Shown here piece after piece: positions 1 to 9,143 of a stretch of DNA of 64,000 bases (position 1 is the stretch's first letter; each line of letters begins with the position of its first letter). The position numbers and the translations under genes were made by a program. This DNA is from Alteromonadaceae bacterium (GTDB lineage: Bacteria; Pseudomonadota; Gammaproteobacteria; Enterobacterales; Alteromonadaceae), in assembly GCA_014872785.1 (NCBI GenBank), contig WKFJ01000024.1, positions 1-64,000 on the forward strand, written 5' to 3'. The notes beneath the pieces are model-generated. The model saw only the letters and a program-made list of their open reading frames with translations, ran no database searches and was not told the origin of the DNA.

Positions 1-31
1 AAAACGCCCCAGACCATCACGACCTAGGGCG
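1..31 (-). terminator. Rho-independent terminator, minus strand
   Basis: Read on the minus strand, an 8-bp stem (one G-U pair; arms 24-31 and 5-12, 11-nt loop) is followed directly by TTTT at the window edge. It would end transcription of the PqiA-like gene about 100 nt downstream of its stop. The U-run is cut by the window end, so its full length is unknown. Confidence 0.55.
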
Positions 32-134
32 GTTAAGATTTCAAAAACTCGATACCCGGTTAATTACAATGCAGCCCCGCTTAAGTGAACTGCATTGCGT
101 CAATTGACGGCCTTTTTTCTATGTAAAAAGTAAG

Positions 135-698
135 TTACTTAATATTGAAATTATGAGACTGCATAATTTGATTACCAAGTATCGATAGTAAGCAATACGC
201 AACAAAACAATAAAATCCAACACCAACGCTTGACAGTGTTTGCGAGCTGAATTCAATTATCATCCGAAACATAGCTAGTTTGACTTCGTGTTCGGTTGTG
301 GTTTCGGAGTGGTTGGTGGAAAGTACCGCAATGAATATGGCGACGACGAAGACATCAGCCATCGACCATTTGCCAATTTTATTCACAAAATTTATCAAAT
401 TTTGGCTGGTACTGGCGCTCTTGGCAAAATAAACAATGCTCACGAGTGTGGTTTTAAGTAGTGGAATACACACGGAAAAAACGAAGATCAAAGCTGCTAC
501 GAGGATGCGGTCGTCGTGAAACAATTCGTCTACAGTTGCCATAATAGAGAGTTCTTTGTCGACTAAGTCAGCAGACATGGCCGAATTGCCTAAATCTACC
601 ATTAACTCTGTGTTCAACGAGAACATTGGCAGTAGGATACCCGGGAAGAAAAGTGCTAACGCTAATAGGTTGAGTGCTAAGCCGATGTGTTTTTTCAT
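135..698 (-). CDS. PqiA-family (paraquat-inducible protein A-like) inner-membrane protein
   Basis: 187 residues with four evident hydrophobic segments (about 8-25, 65-85, 113-128, 155-175). The conserved-looking stretch KIGKWSMADVFVVAIF resembles the GxWsMlDVFvva signature of PqiA domains. PqiA proteins are inner-membrane partners of MCE-type lipid trafficking machines, but this is a single short PqiA domain (E. coli PqiA has two) and no pqiB/MCE gene lies next to it. The start ATG has no clear Shine-Dalgarno. Family assignment is fairly secure; the role is not known. Confidence 0.75.
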   Translation of the reverse strand: MKKHIGLALNLLALALFFPGILLPMFSLNTELMVDLGNSAMSADLVDKELSIMATVDELFHDDRILVAALIFVFSVCIPLLKTTLVSIVYFAKSASTSQNLINFVNKIGKWSMADVFVVAIFIAVLSTNHSETTTEHEVKLAMFRMIIEFSSQTLSSVGVGFYCFVAYCLLSILGNQIMQSHNFNIK

Positions 699-809
699 GT
701 ATGCGTCAAATGCTTGTTAATAAGCGCGATACTATAACAGTTTTGCTGAGCCGTGCCTGAACCATTAAAGGGGAAATGGCTCACGCTTGGGTGATCCACG
801 ACTGAAGAA

Positions 810-1979
810 TTAAGCTTTACCTTGCATGCTCTTTAAGATTTGATACCACGTCGGCTCTTTGCCAAATAGCGTGATATTCGCTCTGAAAATTCGTGTAGCG
901 TATAAGCGTGCAAGATAAATAAAGGCAATAAGAAGCCCAAGAGAGATTGCCACTTGCCACCATGGTACCGCCATGGAAGCGATTCTCATGGGCATAAAGG
1001 TAATCGAGGTCAGAGGTAAGTAAGATAACCATACCGCCATATTGCTGCCTGGATCTTCCAGAACGAGAAATACCAACATGACTGGTATCATAGGCAGCAG
1101 CATTACACCCGTTTTGCCACTGTGATTGGGGTCGTCTATCGTTGCCGAAAATCCAACGAATACATAATTCCAGAAAATGATCCCCAATACGCAGAACAAC
1201 ATGATTGGTACTACGACCGAAAACGACAGACCCAAGCCTTCGGGCAGTTGATAAGAAAACAACGATATTCCCATGTAAATGACGAATATAAAAATAGCGG
1301 TAGATATCAAACTTTTGATACTCGCTAAACAAAGACCTATGGCCTTTCCGTCTATCCATTGTTGGAAATTAATGCAGGTTAACAGTTGTTCTGTGACACG
1401 ATGCTGCTTCTCTTGGGTTACCGAGGTAAAGCTCAAGCCAAAACTATTAAATACGGCTATTGCCGTGAGAATCGACACCAACATTCCGAGAACTTTTACA
1501 TCAACCCCTTTATTTTGTTCTGCCTGGTTCACAATATCCAAACTGATCGGTTCTTTCAGTTGGGACAATTGATCTACATTCAACTGAAATCGTTCCAATA
1601 AGATTTCCTGGCTGTGGCTTTCTAATGCCGATTCGAGCTCTCTAATCCAGCTACTTTGCTCTTTTACGTATAACGTAAAGGTAAACTCATCTGTTTGTAT
1701 CAGAAGTGCATCCAAAGATTGTGCTTCCGCTACCTGATATGCGTTTTCTGGAGCGATACTTTCTTGCAGTACTTCAAGCTCTACAAAATCCGGAAATTTT
1801 ATATCGGCTCTAAGCGTGACGCCCAACTTTACGGTGTCTTGCTCTTCATTCTCATATAGATACTGAACACCGAATACACCGGCGTATAACACGAGCATAA
1901 CTAAATAGCTGATGATTTCTTGTTTGAGCTTGAGGTGTTGCAGGAATTCCCACTTTGCTACTAACCAGACTTTGTTCAT
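810..1979 (-). CDS. ABC-2 type transporter permease (NatB-like)
   Basis: About 389 residues. The first transmembrane segment is near the N-terminus (QEIISYLVMLVLYAGVFGV), followed by a long extracytoplasmic region of about 140 residues and then five or six membrane segments. This is the architecture of NatB/ABC-2 permeases that partner a single ATPase for Na+ or drug export. I place the start at the ATG whose ATGA overlaps the stop of the upstream ATPase gene (1976-1979). A longer in-frame reading to 2078 would add 33 residues out of the ATPase coding region and is unlikely. VTQEKQHRVTEQLLTCI matches the cytoplasmic coupling-helix motif of the family (EKE..r.iE.ll). Substrate unknown. Confidence 0.85.
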   Translation of the reverse strand: MNKVWLVAKWEFLQHLKLKQEIISYLVMLVLYAGVFGVQYLYENEEQDTVKLGVTLRADIKFPDFVELEVLQESIAPENAYQVAEAQSLDALLIQTDEFTFTLYVKEQSSWIRELESALESHSQEILLERFQLNVDQLSQLKEPISLDIVNQAEQNKGVDVKVLGMLVSILTAIAVFNSFGLSFTSVTQEKQHRVTEQLLTCINFQQWIDGKAIGLCLASIKSLISTAIFIFVIYMGISLFSYQLPEGLGLSFSVVVPIMLFCVLGIIFWNYVFVGFSATIDDPNHSGKTGVMLLPMIPVMLVFLVLEDPGSNMAVWLSYLPLTSITFMPMRIASMAVPWWQVAISLGLLIAFIYLARLYATRIFRANITLFGKEPTWYQILKSMQGKA

Positions 1980-2902
1980 TTCGCTTGCTCCACTGCGTGA
2001 ATATAAAGGTCGTGCAAACTTGGCTGTACTACCTGTAAATTTTGAATTGAAAGGCTTTGCAGTAATAAACTTAGCCAAGATGCCAAGTCACAGTCTTTAT
2101 TTAATGTGATGCAAAATTGAGTATCAGATTCCGGTTCTAACTTTTCTACGTTGGTATTTTGTGTCTCAACAAAATCATGCAAGTTAGTTGCTTGTTCCGG
2201 CGCGATTTCGACAATGACTTTGTTTCCTAAGGCGACTTGTTGCCGTATGTCTGCCATTGCACCATAGAGCAGTGGACTACCTAAGTTCATTAACAAAAAT
2301 CTGTCTGCTAACTTTTCTACAAGAGACATTTGGTGGGCACTTAAGATGATTGTTGTACCCTTTGCTTTGAGCTTTTGTAGTATCCCAATCACTTTCTCTT
2401 GATTGATGGGGTCTAAGCCAGAAAAAGGTTCATCCAGAAAGGCAATTGCGGGTTTGTGTATAATGCAGCTGACCAGTTGCACCTTCTGCTGGTTACCTTT
2501 GGAAAGCGTTTTCAACTTGTCCTGCATACGGTCTTCTAGCTCCAGCTCTTTCAGCCAGGCTTTTGCCTCAATTTCTGCATCGCGCTTGGTCATGCCTTTT
2601 AACCGGCCAATGTGTACAAGGGTGTTGAGAATTTTAGCTTCCTGAAATAAGCCTCTTTCTTCGGGTAAGTAACCAAATTGTTCACTGGTTAATTCGGATG
2701 AGGTTGCGGATTTTCGCGAGAAGATTACTTTGCCTTCATCAACAGTTGCCAGGCCGGTAAGCATGCGGATTGTTGATGACTTGCCAGCACCATTAGGGCC
2801 GAGAAGCGCGAATATCTCGCCACTTTCCACATGAAAATTGAGTTGTTTGACCGCGTGAATAGCGCGATACCGCTTATTGAGATTGTTAACCTCGAGTCGC
2901 AT
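1976..2902 (-). CDS. ABC transporter ATP-binding protein (NatA-like)
   Basis: 308 residues with a complete nucleotide-binding domain: Walker A GPNGAGKSS (about 35-43), signature LSKGNQQKV, Walker B IAFLDEPFSGLDP, and the switch His in LSAHQ. A C-terminal extension of about 80 residues is typical of NatA/DrrA-type exporters. It is translationally coupled (4-bp overlap) to the permease, so the two form one exporter. The gene starts 44 bp downstream of the diguanylate cyclase stop on the same strand. Transported substrate cannot be told from the sequence. Confidence 0.92.
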   Translation of the reverse strand: MRLEVNNLNKRYRAIHAVKQLNFHVESGEIFALLGPNGAGKSSTIRMLTGLATVDEGKVIFSRKSATSSELTSEQFGYLPEERGLFQEAKILNTLVHIGRLKGMTKRDAEIEAKAWLKELELEDRMQDKLKTLSKGNQQKVQLVSCIIHKPAIAFLDEPFSGLDPINQEKVIGILQKLKAKGTTIILSAHQMSLVEKLADRFLLMNLGSPLLYGAMADIRQQVALGNKVIVEIAPEQATNLHDFVETQNTNVEKLEPESDTQFCITLNKDCDLASWLSLLLQSLSIQNLQVVQPSLHDLYIHAVEQAK

Positions 2903-2946
2903 AAATCGTCCTTGAATTGTAGGAGCTGGTTACCAGCGAGATATAT

Positions 2947-3990
2947 TTAGCGCATTGGCATAACGCGGTTGCGACCTAGTCGTTTAGCTTCGTATAGGTG
3001 TTTATCGGCTAATTCAATTAGCTTTGCGCCACTCACGCCGTTTTCGTATGAGGATACGCCAAATGAAGCGGTAATTCCACTTACCGTTTTACCTGACGCA
3101 CGGTGTTTAACTGAAATTTTTTCGATTGCTCTGCGCATGACATCGGACTGATGACAGGCGCGTTGCAGTACATTGTTAGGCAATAAAATAGCGAACTCCT
3201 CACCGCCAAATCTAAAGGCTTGTGCGCCATCGCGACACGAGTCTTTGAGTTTTTTGGCCACAGCTTTGAGTACTTGGTCGCCCATTTGATGACCATGGGT
3301 GTCATTGAATTTTTTAAAATGGTCAACATCTACCAAGATTAACGATGCTTCTTTGTTTGCAACAGCGGAACTCAATTCGGCATCGAAGTAGCGACGATTG
3401 TTCAGTTCGGTAAGCGAATCAATCAGCGCTTCTTTTTCACTGACTTCTAATTTTTTCTTAAGCTCTTTAATTTCCGTTTCGGCATTTGCCATTGCGGCAC
3501 TGAAGGTCAGGGTACTGCTGCGTATTTTCTGGCCTTCTTTGACCATAGAACGAACAAAGTTCATTACTTCATCTACAGACCAGCCTTCATTTTCCACTTG
3601 TTGTAAACCATCAAGACTTTTGTCCATGACCTGTCTGAATTTGTTGGTCTCTTTACGGGTGTCTTTTACTGATTGGGTGAATTCGGTCACCATGGCATCC
3701 ATGGTCTTGCGCAACTGCCATGCGTTGACTTCTTGTTTATCTGCAACATGGGCGCGGTATAAGTCTTCGGTTCGCACCGGAGATAGACTTTTGACATTCG
3801 CTAAGGTAGCGTCCACTGCTTCATTCAGCGATGGCGACTGATTACTGGCATAGGTATACCACAACGCATAGTTTGTCGGGTCGGCAGAGAGTTTATGCTT
3901 AATAAGCAGTGGGACAGTTTCTTTGAGTGTTTTAAATGATTTTTCTATATCGTCAGACATGCCGATTTCGCTGAGTTTGTTCGCAAGCAA
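2947..3990 (-). CDS. Diguanylate cyclase (GGDEF) with uncharacterised N-terminal helical region
   Basis: 347 residues, predicted to make cyclic-di-GMP. The C-terminal GGDEF domain (about 185-345) has the active-site motif FRFGGEEF and the metal-binding VDVDHFKKFND. The inhibitory RxxD site expected just upstream of the active-site motif is replaced by RDGA, so product inhibition through the canonical I-site is not expected. No membrane segment is visible. The N-terminal 180 residues look helical with a coiled-coil before the GGDEF domain (ETEIKELKKKLEVSEKEALI). A second possible start is the Met at residue 11 (MSDDIEKSF). It is an enzyme of biofilm/motility signalling; its input is unknown. 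Confidence 0.9.
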   Translation of the reverse strand: MLANKLSEIGMSDDIEKSFKTLKETVPLLIKHKLSADPTNYALWYTYASNQSPSLNEAVDATLANVKSLSPVRTEDLYRAHVADKQEVNAWQLRKTMDAMVTEFTQSVKDTRKETNKFRQVMDKSLDGLQQVENEGWSVDEVMNFVRSMVKEGQKIRSSTLTFSAAMANAETEIKELKKKLEVSEKEALIDSLTELNNRRYFDAELSSAVANKEASLILVDVDHFKKFNDTHGHQMGDQVLKAVAKKLKDSCRDGAQAFRFGGEEFAILLPNNVLQRACHQSDVMRRAIEKISVKHRASGKTVSGITASFGVSSYENGVSGAKLIELADKHLYEAKRLGRNRVMPMR

Positions 3991-4074
3991 AATCCAATTA
4001 TTGGAATCAATACCGCTTTTGGCAAGTTACTTTGCACATTATGCGACTTTTTTTACTAGATTTAGGCAAGTAAG

Positions 4075-5460
4075 CTAACTGTGATTGAACCAGTTAAGAC
4101 TTTCATGTAGAGAAACCACCGATCCTACAATGATTAGACTCGGCGGCCTAATTTCAGCAACTTGCGCTTTATCTACAATGCTTTCAAGCGTGCCAGTGAC
4201 GACACGTTGTTTTTCTGATGTGGCATTTTCAACAATCGCGATATGGCTATCGCTTGGCATACCGTGCTTTTGTAGCTGTTCACAAATGATTGTTAATCCC
4301 GTTAATCCCATGTAGAAGACGGTGGTTTGGTTTTTTTGTACCAGTGCCGGCCAGTCCAAATCGATTGAGTTGTCTTTTAAATGGCCGGTTGCAAAGACTA
4401 CCGATTGGGCATGATCTCTGTGAGTTAAAGGGATCCCTGCATAGCTTGCAGCTCCCGCTGCCGCCGTGATACCTGGTACCACTTGAAATCCTATTTTGTG
4501 TTTGACCAGCAGTTCTATTTCTTCTCCACCCCGGCCAAAGATGAATGGGTCGCCACCTTTTAATAGAACTACGCGTTCACCTGCCAACGCTCTGTCTACA
4601 AGTAACTGGCTAATGTCTTCTTGTGGTAAAGTGTGATTACTTTTGGCTTTGCCCACATAGATTTTTTCAGCATCACGTCGCACCTTGTCGAGGATCTCGG
4701 GCGATACTAATCTGTCATACACAACCACATCGGCTTTTTGCATAAGACGCAACGCTTTAAATGTCAGTAGCTCTGGGTCACCAGGTCCTGCGCCAATTAA
4801 ATAGACCTGGCCTTCGTTATTGTTTTTATCATTGGCAAAATCTTCGAGACATTGTTGGAATTTATCTTCGACATCTTTGCCTTGTAATACGTCTTCAGCT
4901 AGTGAGCCGTTGAAGAAAGATTCCCAAAAATAGCGTCTTTGGGTCACGGTGGGTAAGCTTTGCTTAACCTTGTTGCGCCAGAATTCAGCAAACTTGCCCA
5001 AGCGGCTGTAGTTCTCCGGGATCCAAGATTCCAAACGTTCTCGTAAATATCGCAACAGTACTGGTGCTGAACCGCCACTGCTCATGGCAATAGTCACGGG
5101 GTTTCGGTCAACAATAGAAGGAGTGATGAAATCGCATAGAGGCGGTGCGTCAACAACGTTCACTGGCACCTTTTTATTTTTGGCAATTTGCTGAATTTGA
5201 CTGTTAGTTTCTTCGCTGTCCGTTGCGACAAAAGCGAGGTCTTTACCGTCTAGGTCGCCGTCTTGAAATTCTCGTAATGTGAGTGAGATTTTTCCGCTGT
5301 TGGCAATTTGTTGAACCGTATCACAAGCTTCGATAGAAACCACCGATACATTGGCTTCGGTTTTGATAAGCAATTCAATTTTACGTGCTGCTACTTCACC
5401 TGCACCGACAACGAGTATGTTGCAGTCTTGAGTATCGAAGAAAATTGGAAAGTAGCGCAT
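4075..5460 (-). CDS. cysG: Siroheme synthase CysG (trifunctional)
   Basis: 461 residues, the full CysG length. The N-terminal half (1-210) is the precorrin-2 dehydrogenase/sirohydrochlorin ferrochelatase with an NAD-binding VVGAGEVAARK motif and the SSGGSAPVLLRYLRE segment. The C-terminal half (about 218-460) is the uroporphyrinogen-III C-methyltransferase with VYLIGAGPGDPELLT, VVYDRLVSPEIL and LKGGDPFIFGRGGEE. It converts uroporphyrinogen III to siroheme, the cofactor of sulfite and nitrite reductases, in the cytoplasm. No sulfate-assimilation genes are adjacent here. It lies upstream of the diguanylate cyclase with an 84-bp gap. Confidence 0.97.
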   Translation of the reverse strand: MRYFPIFFDTQDCNILVVGAGEVAARKIELLIKTEANVSVVSIEACDTVQQIANSGKISLTLREFQDGDLDGKDLAFVATDSEETNSQIQQIAKNKKVPVNVVDAPPLCDFITPSIVDRNPVTIAMSSGGSAPVLLRYLRERLESWIPENYSRLGKFAEFWRNKVKQSLPTVTQRRYFWESFFNGSLAEDVLQGKDVEDKFQQCLEDFANDKNNNEGQVYLIGAGPGDPELLTFKALRLMQKADVVVYDRLVSPEILDKVRRDAEKIYVGKAKSNHTLPQEDISQLLVDRALAGERVVLLKGGDPFIFGRGGEEIELLVKHKIGFQVVPGITAAAGAASYAGIPLTHRDHAQSVVFATGHLKDNSIDLDWPALVQKNQTTVFYMGLTGLTIICEQLQKHGMPSDSHIAIVENATSEKQRVVTGTLESIVDKAQVAEIRPPSLIIVGSVVSLHESLNWFNHS

Positions 5461-5578
5461 ATTACCTCAGCGAAAAAACAAACAAAATTGTGTGATTGCC
5501 ATATATTATTTCGCTATTTTGCCAGATCTACATATAACTGATAAATCATTAACAACGATTAAATATATCAAAAGGTAA

Positions 5579-5606
5579 TTTGGTGCATCCAGGAGGGTGC
5601 ACCAAA
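5579..5606 (-). terminator. Probable terminator of the DEAD-box helicase gene
   Basis: A perfect 9-bp inverted repeat (arms 5579-5587 and 5598-5606, 10-nt loop) starts 12 nt beyond the helicase stop. On the minus strand it is followed by an interrupted T-run (TTACCTTTT), so termination may be imperfect and cysG downstream could receive read-through. Confidence 0.5.
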
Positions 5607-5617
5607 AGCTGCGGAGA

Positions 5618-7333
5618 TTATTTTTTGTTACGGCGAGGTGGTTTGCCTTTGGATTGGCGACCACCGCGGTCTTCCCATTCGGTAAGATCTAGGCTTTTGC
5701 CTGCGACGCGAGCCTTGCGCAAGATTTGCTTGATTTCATTTGGCATGCCTTTGGGCAAGTCTACGGTAGTGAAGTTGTCGTAGATTTTAATGGCACCAAT
5801 ATACTCGCTGTCTAAGCCAGCTTCATTAGCAATAGCACCCACAATACTGCCCACTTTTACGTTGTGATTGTGGCCCACCATAATCTTATAGCGTTGCATG
5901 TTTTCGTCGATTTTGTCTGAACGATTACGTCGTCCTTCAGAGCGATTTCTGTCTTTTCTATCGGGACGATTTTCGCCTCGCTTTCTATCTGGCAGGTTTA
6001 GTTCAGGTACGTCTGCTTCGTTCAGAAGCAACGTTTCACCACCCTGGGCGACACTAGCAAATGCAGCAAGCAGTTGTTCTGTCGTCGCTTGAGTCTCTTC
6101 TTGCAGTTGTTCAACAACTTCTTGCCATTCTGAGTAGTTGTCTTCTTCTAGTGCGTCAACAATTTTGTTTTTGAATCGTTGTAAGCGTGATTCATTCAAA
6201 TCGGTAGCAGAAGGGATGGCCATTTTAACAATGGTTTGCTTCGTTGCTTTTTCAATAGCATTGAGCATGCGAGTTTCGCGCGGTGAAATAAATAAAATGG
6301 CTTCACCTTCGCGGCCGGCACGTCCAGTACGACCGATTCTGTGCACGTAAGATTCCGTGTCGTATGGCACGTCAAAATTGATTACGTGACTCACTCTGTC
6401 TACGTCGAGTCCACGCGCTACCACATCGGTGGCAACCAAAATATCAATACTGCCTTGTTTTAGCTTATCGACTGTTCGTTCACGAGACTTTTGAGGGATA
6501 TCCCCGTTTAACGGTTCTACATCATAGCCACGTGCAACTAGCTTATCGGCAAGTTCTACAGTTGCGGTTTTCGTTCTTACGAAGATGATTACACCGTCGA
6601 AGTTTTCCACTTCTAGCACGCGAGTAAGGGCTTCGAGTTTGTTGTTAGCTGTAACCTTGCAAAAGCGCTGACGAATTTTTTCCGCCGTACTGGTTTTTGC
6701 CGCAATTTTTACGGTTTGAGGATCATTCAAGAAACGGTTGGCAATTTTACGGATTTGCGGCGGCATAGTCGCTGAGAACAACGCTGTTTGGCGAGCCTCA
6801 GGAATTTGCTCCAAAATCCACTCAACATCGTCAATAAAGCCCATTCGCAACATTTCATCGGCTTCGTCCAATACCATCATGCTTACATTATCAAGCTTCA
6901 ACGTCTTGCGTTTGATATGGTCAATAACCCGTCCAGGTGTCCCCACTACAATTTGCACACCGCGCTTTAACTGACGAATTTGGTTGTCGTAAGAGGAACC
7001 ACCGTAAATTGGTAGTATACGAATACGCTTGCAGAAATTGGCGTAAGCTTGAAAAGCTTCTGCTACCTGAATCGCAAGCTCCCTGGTCGGTGCCAACACG
7101 ACTAACTGGGTTGCAGAATTATCCTCGTCGATTTTAGACAGCATTGGCAATGCAAAAGCAGCTGTTTTACCGGTACCAGTCTGTGCTTGTCCAATTAAGT
7201 CATGCCCTTCCATCAATAAAGGAATGGCCTCCGCTTGGATCGGTGAGGGAGTCTCGTAACCAATCTTGTCGAGCGCTTGTATGATAGGCTCTGGCAGCTG
7301 AAGGGACGAAAAATTGTTTAAAGATTCGGACAT
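5618..7333 (-). CDS. deaD: DEAD-box ATP-dependent RNA helicase, CsdA/DeaD type
   Basis: 571 residues. Helicase core motifs appear in order: Q motif (GYETPSPIQ), AQTGTGKT (motif I), PTRELA (Ia), TPGR, DEAD (II, in VLDEADEML), SAT (III), VATDVVARGLD (V) and HRIGRTGRAGR (VI). An Arg/Asp-rich linker (about 455-485) precedes a DbpA-type RNA-binding domain (about 490-565), as in E. coli DeaD, which helps ribosome assembly and mRNA turnover in the cold. It is somewhat shorter than E. coli DeaD (629). The C-terminus is a short basic tail. The 5' leader is about 90 bases or longer, if the hairpin at 7425-7458 lies upstream of it. Confidence 0.93.
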   Translation of the reverse strand: MSESLNNFSSLQLPEPIIQALDKIGYETPSPIQAEAIPLLMEGHDLIGQAQTGTGKTAAFALPMLSKIDEDNSATQLVVLAPTRELAIQVAEAFQAYANFCKRIRILPIYGGSSYDNQIRQLKRGVQIVVGTPGRVIDHIKRKTLKLDNVSMMVLDEADEMLRMGFIDDVEWILEQIPEARQTALFSATMPPQIRKIANRFLNDPQTVKIAAKTSTAEKIRQRFCKVTANNKLEALTRVLEVENFDGVIIFVRTKTATVELADKLVARGYDVEPLNGDIPQKSRERTVDKLKQGSIDILVATDVVARGLDVDRVSHVINFDVPYDTESYVHRIGRTGRAGREGEAILFISPRETRMLNAIEKATKQTIVKMAIPSATDLNESRLQRFKNKIVDALEEDNYSEWQEVVEQLQEETQATTEQLLAAFASVAQGGETLLLNEADVPELNLPDRKRGENRPDRKDRNRSEGRRNRSDKIDENMQRYKIMVGHNHNVKVGSIVGAIANEAGLDSEYIGAIKIYDNFTTVDLPKGMPNEIKQILRKARVAGKSLDLTEWEDRGGRQSKGKPPRRNKK

Positions 7334-7424
7334 TAAAGTGTTACCTGAAAAATAGAGGACGCTTGCAGTTAAGCTTATTGGAGCGTTGGAAATTTGTGTA
7401 AGAGACTAATTGTAAATCAAAGCT

Positions 7425-7458
7425 ACAGATCAAGCCAATTTATATTGGCTTGATCTGT
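7425..7458. repeat. Perfect 15-bp inverted repeat (hairpin)
   Basis: Arms 7425-7439 and 7444-7458 are perfectly complementary with a 4-nt TTAT loop. It sits between the ion-channel stop (7508) and the helicase start (7333), both on the minus strand. No T-run follows on either strand, so it is not a textbook terminator. It could be an mRNA 3'-end stabiliser for the channel transcript, a leader element of deaD, or a protein-binding site. Confidence 0.7.
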
Positions 7459-7507
7459 CATTTAGCGTTGTTTTAACTAGTTTTGCCGAAAAACCGATGG
7501 GGATTTG

Positions 7508-8326
7508 CTAATTATCTCGTTTTTGCTGCAGTAATTGTGCGAGTTGCGCTTGAACAGCTTGCAGCTTTTCATCGAGATCTTTGATGGTCGGTTCGTGATT
7601 GGCTTCCGCTTCCTCCTTGAGGACCTTAGCGTGCTCTTGTTCCATAACATTCACAACAATCCCGATGACCATGTTTAAAAACGCAAATGCAGTGAAAAAA
7701 ATAAAACTCAGATAATAAATCCAGCTCAAGCTGTAGACTTCCATGGTTTCGTACATCACATCAGTCCAATCTTCAAAGGTCATCACCCTGAATAACGTCA
7801 GCAATGAGATAGCAATATCGCCCCACAAATCTGGGTTGATTTTCTCGAACAAAGTACTTCCCACAGCGGCGTAGATATAAAAAATAATAAACATCAGCAG
7901 CATGACATAGCCAAGTTGTGGAAGCGCTTTAACCAGAGACACTAACAAGATGCGTAATTCAGGGATGAAAGACACCATTCGCAGCACCCGAAATACGCGC
8001 ACTAATCTAGCGATAAGAGCCATTTCTGAGTTTTCAATGGGAATGAGACTGACTGTTACAATCAGGGTATCAAACACGTTCCAAAAGCTTTTGAAAAAGT
8101 GTGATTTTTTCTCTTCAGCTAAGAAGCGGATTGTAATTTCTACCAAAAAGAAAATACTAATAAACCAATCTAAGAACAGGGTAATTCGATCTACTGTTGC
8201 TGACATAGGATATGTCTTTGCGCCGACTAATAGCGCCGAGACAATTATTACAGCGATTACGAACAGTTCAAATGCCTTGTTTGAACGGACTTTTATAAAC
8301 TTTTGTTGAAGTGTACTGAATTGCAT
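7508..8326 (-). CDS. Single-domain voltage-gated cation channel (bacterial Nav/Cav-like)
   Basis: 272 residues with six transmembrane segments. S4 carries regularly spaced arginines (ALIARLVRVFRVLRM, about 103-117). The pore loop at about 183-190 reads TFEDWTDV, in the position of the TLESW selectivity filter of the NaChBac/NavAb family. S6 (FLNMVIGIVVNVMEQE) matches the family. A charged, coiled-coil-like C-terminus (about 230-268) fits the tetramerising bundle of these channels. The filter holds a Glu and two Asp, so Na+ versus Ca2+ selectivity cannot be assumed. The gene diverges from marC. Confidence 0.85.
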   Translation of the reverse strand: MQFSTLQQKFIKVRSNKAFELFVIAVIIVSALLVGAKTYPMSATVDRITLFLDWFISIFFLVEITIRFLAEEKKSHFFKSFWNVFDTLIVTVSLIPIENSEMALIARLVRVFRVLRMVSFIPELRILLVSLVKALPQLGYVMLLMFIIFYIYAAVGSTLFEKINPDLWGDIAISLLTLFRVMTFEDWTDVMYETMEVYSLSWIYYLSFIFFTAFAFLNMVIGIVVNVMEQEHAKVLKEEAEANHEPTIKDLDEKLQAVQAQLAQLLQQKRDN

Positions 8327-8516
8327 GTGTCGAACTATCCAAAATCAAATCGCGCATAGAATATTGCTTTGGCAAGCAGTGTCAACGCTAATATAAACTG
8401 CGAACTTTATTCTACGCGTATTCTCGTTTACATTCGGGAAGGAATATAGCAGGCTGCAATTTATTTTTTGGTTGCAAGCAATTGTTACCCAGACGTTTTT
8501 ATTGAGGAGAATACAA

Positions 8517-9143
8517 TTGGAACAGGTGTTGTTTACCTTTACATCATTATTGGCAATGATCAATCCGATTGCTGCAATCCCTGTTTACATTAGCTTGACT
8601 CAAAATTTGAGCTTGCGAACACGCAGCAAAGTCATCATTACTTCTTGTGCTGCAGCGTTCGCTGCAATGATTATTTTCGCCCTGGCTGGACAAGCCATTT
8701 TTAACTTCTTTAGCATTAACTTGAACGCGTTACGTGTAGTTGGTGGTGTTTTGTTTTTCATCATGGGGTTTGAAATGTTGCGAGGTAGAACGGTTCCCAA
8801 GAAGTTAGAGGAAGAAACAGACGATAACTACGGAAAAGATATCGCTGTAACACCACTAGGGATTCCCATGATCTGTGGGCCTGGTGCAATCACCATGGTT
8901 ACCTTATTCATGCAAGAGGCCACGACTCCCACCGATCAGTCATTAGTGGTGCTTGGAATTTTCCTTGTATGTTTAACTACGGCAATTATCTTTGCCGTGG
9001 GAGAGGGGGTATTACGGTTCTTGGGCAAAGTTGGCGCCAGCGTTATGATGCGTTTAATGGGGCTGATTATGATGCTTATTGCCGTCGAATTCTTTTTCGC
9101 TGGATTACCGCATTACGTCAAAACTATCGTTGATGCACTATAG
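8517..9143 (+). CDS. MarC-family integral membrane protein
   Basis: About 208 residues with six hydrophobic segments and the MarC/YhgN signature LAMINPIAAIPVYISLT at the N-terminus and GIPMICGPGAIT in the middle. Function of the family is unresolved; early reports of antibiotic-resistance function for MarC were not upheld. I choose the TTG at 8517 because GAGGAG (8504-8509) lies 7 nt upstream and the protein then begins in the conserved first helix. A longer TTG start at 8472 would add a non-conserved-looking 15 residues. The stop codon is built from the TA target duplication plus the first base of the adjoining MITE-like element. Confidence 0.85.
   Translation: MEQVLFTFTSLLAMINPIAAIPVYISLTQNLSLRTRSKVIITSCAAAFAAMIIFALAGQAIFNFFSINLNALRVVGGVLFFIMGFEMLRGRTVPKKLEEETDDNYGKDIAVTPLGIPMICGPGAITMVTLFMQEATTPTDQSLVVLGIFLVCLTTAIIFAVGEGVLRFLGKVGASVMMRLMGLIMMLIAVEFFFAGLPHYVKTIVDAL

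Noticed and set aside
817-1359. 180-codon open frame inside the ABC permease
   Set aside because: Same-strand shadow in another frame of the permease gene; no ribosome site, no protein-like composition.
3398-3841. 147-codon frame opposite the diguanylate cyclase
   Set aside because: Antisense shadow, Ser/Leu/Thr-rich as expected for the complement of a coding strand.
7950-8309. 119-codon frame opposite the ion channel
   Set aside because: Antisense of a well-supported channel gene; no independent evidence.
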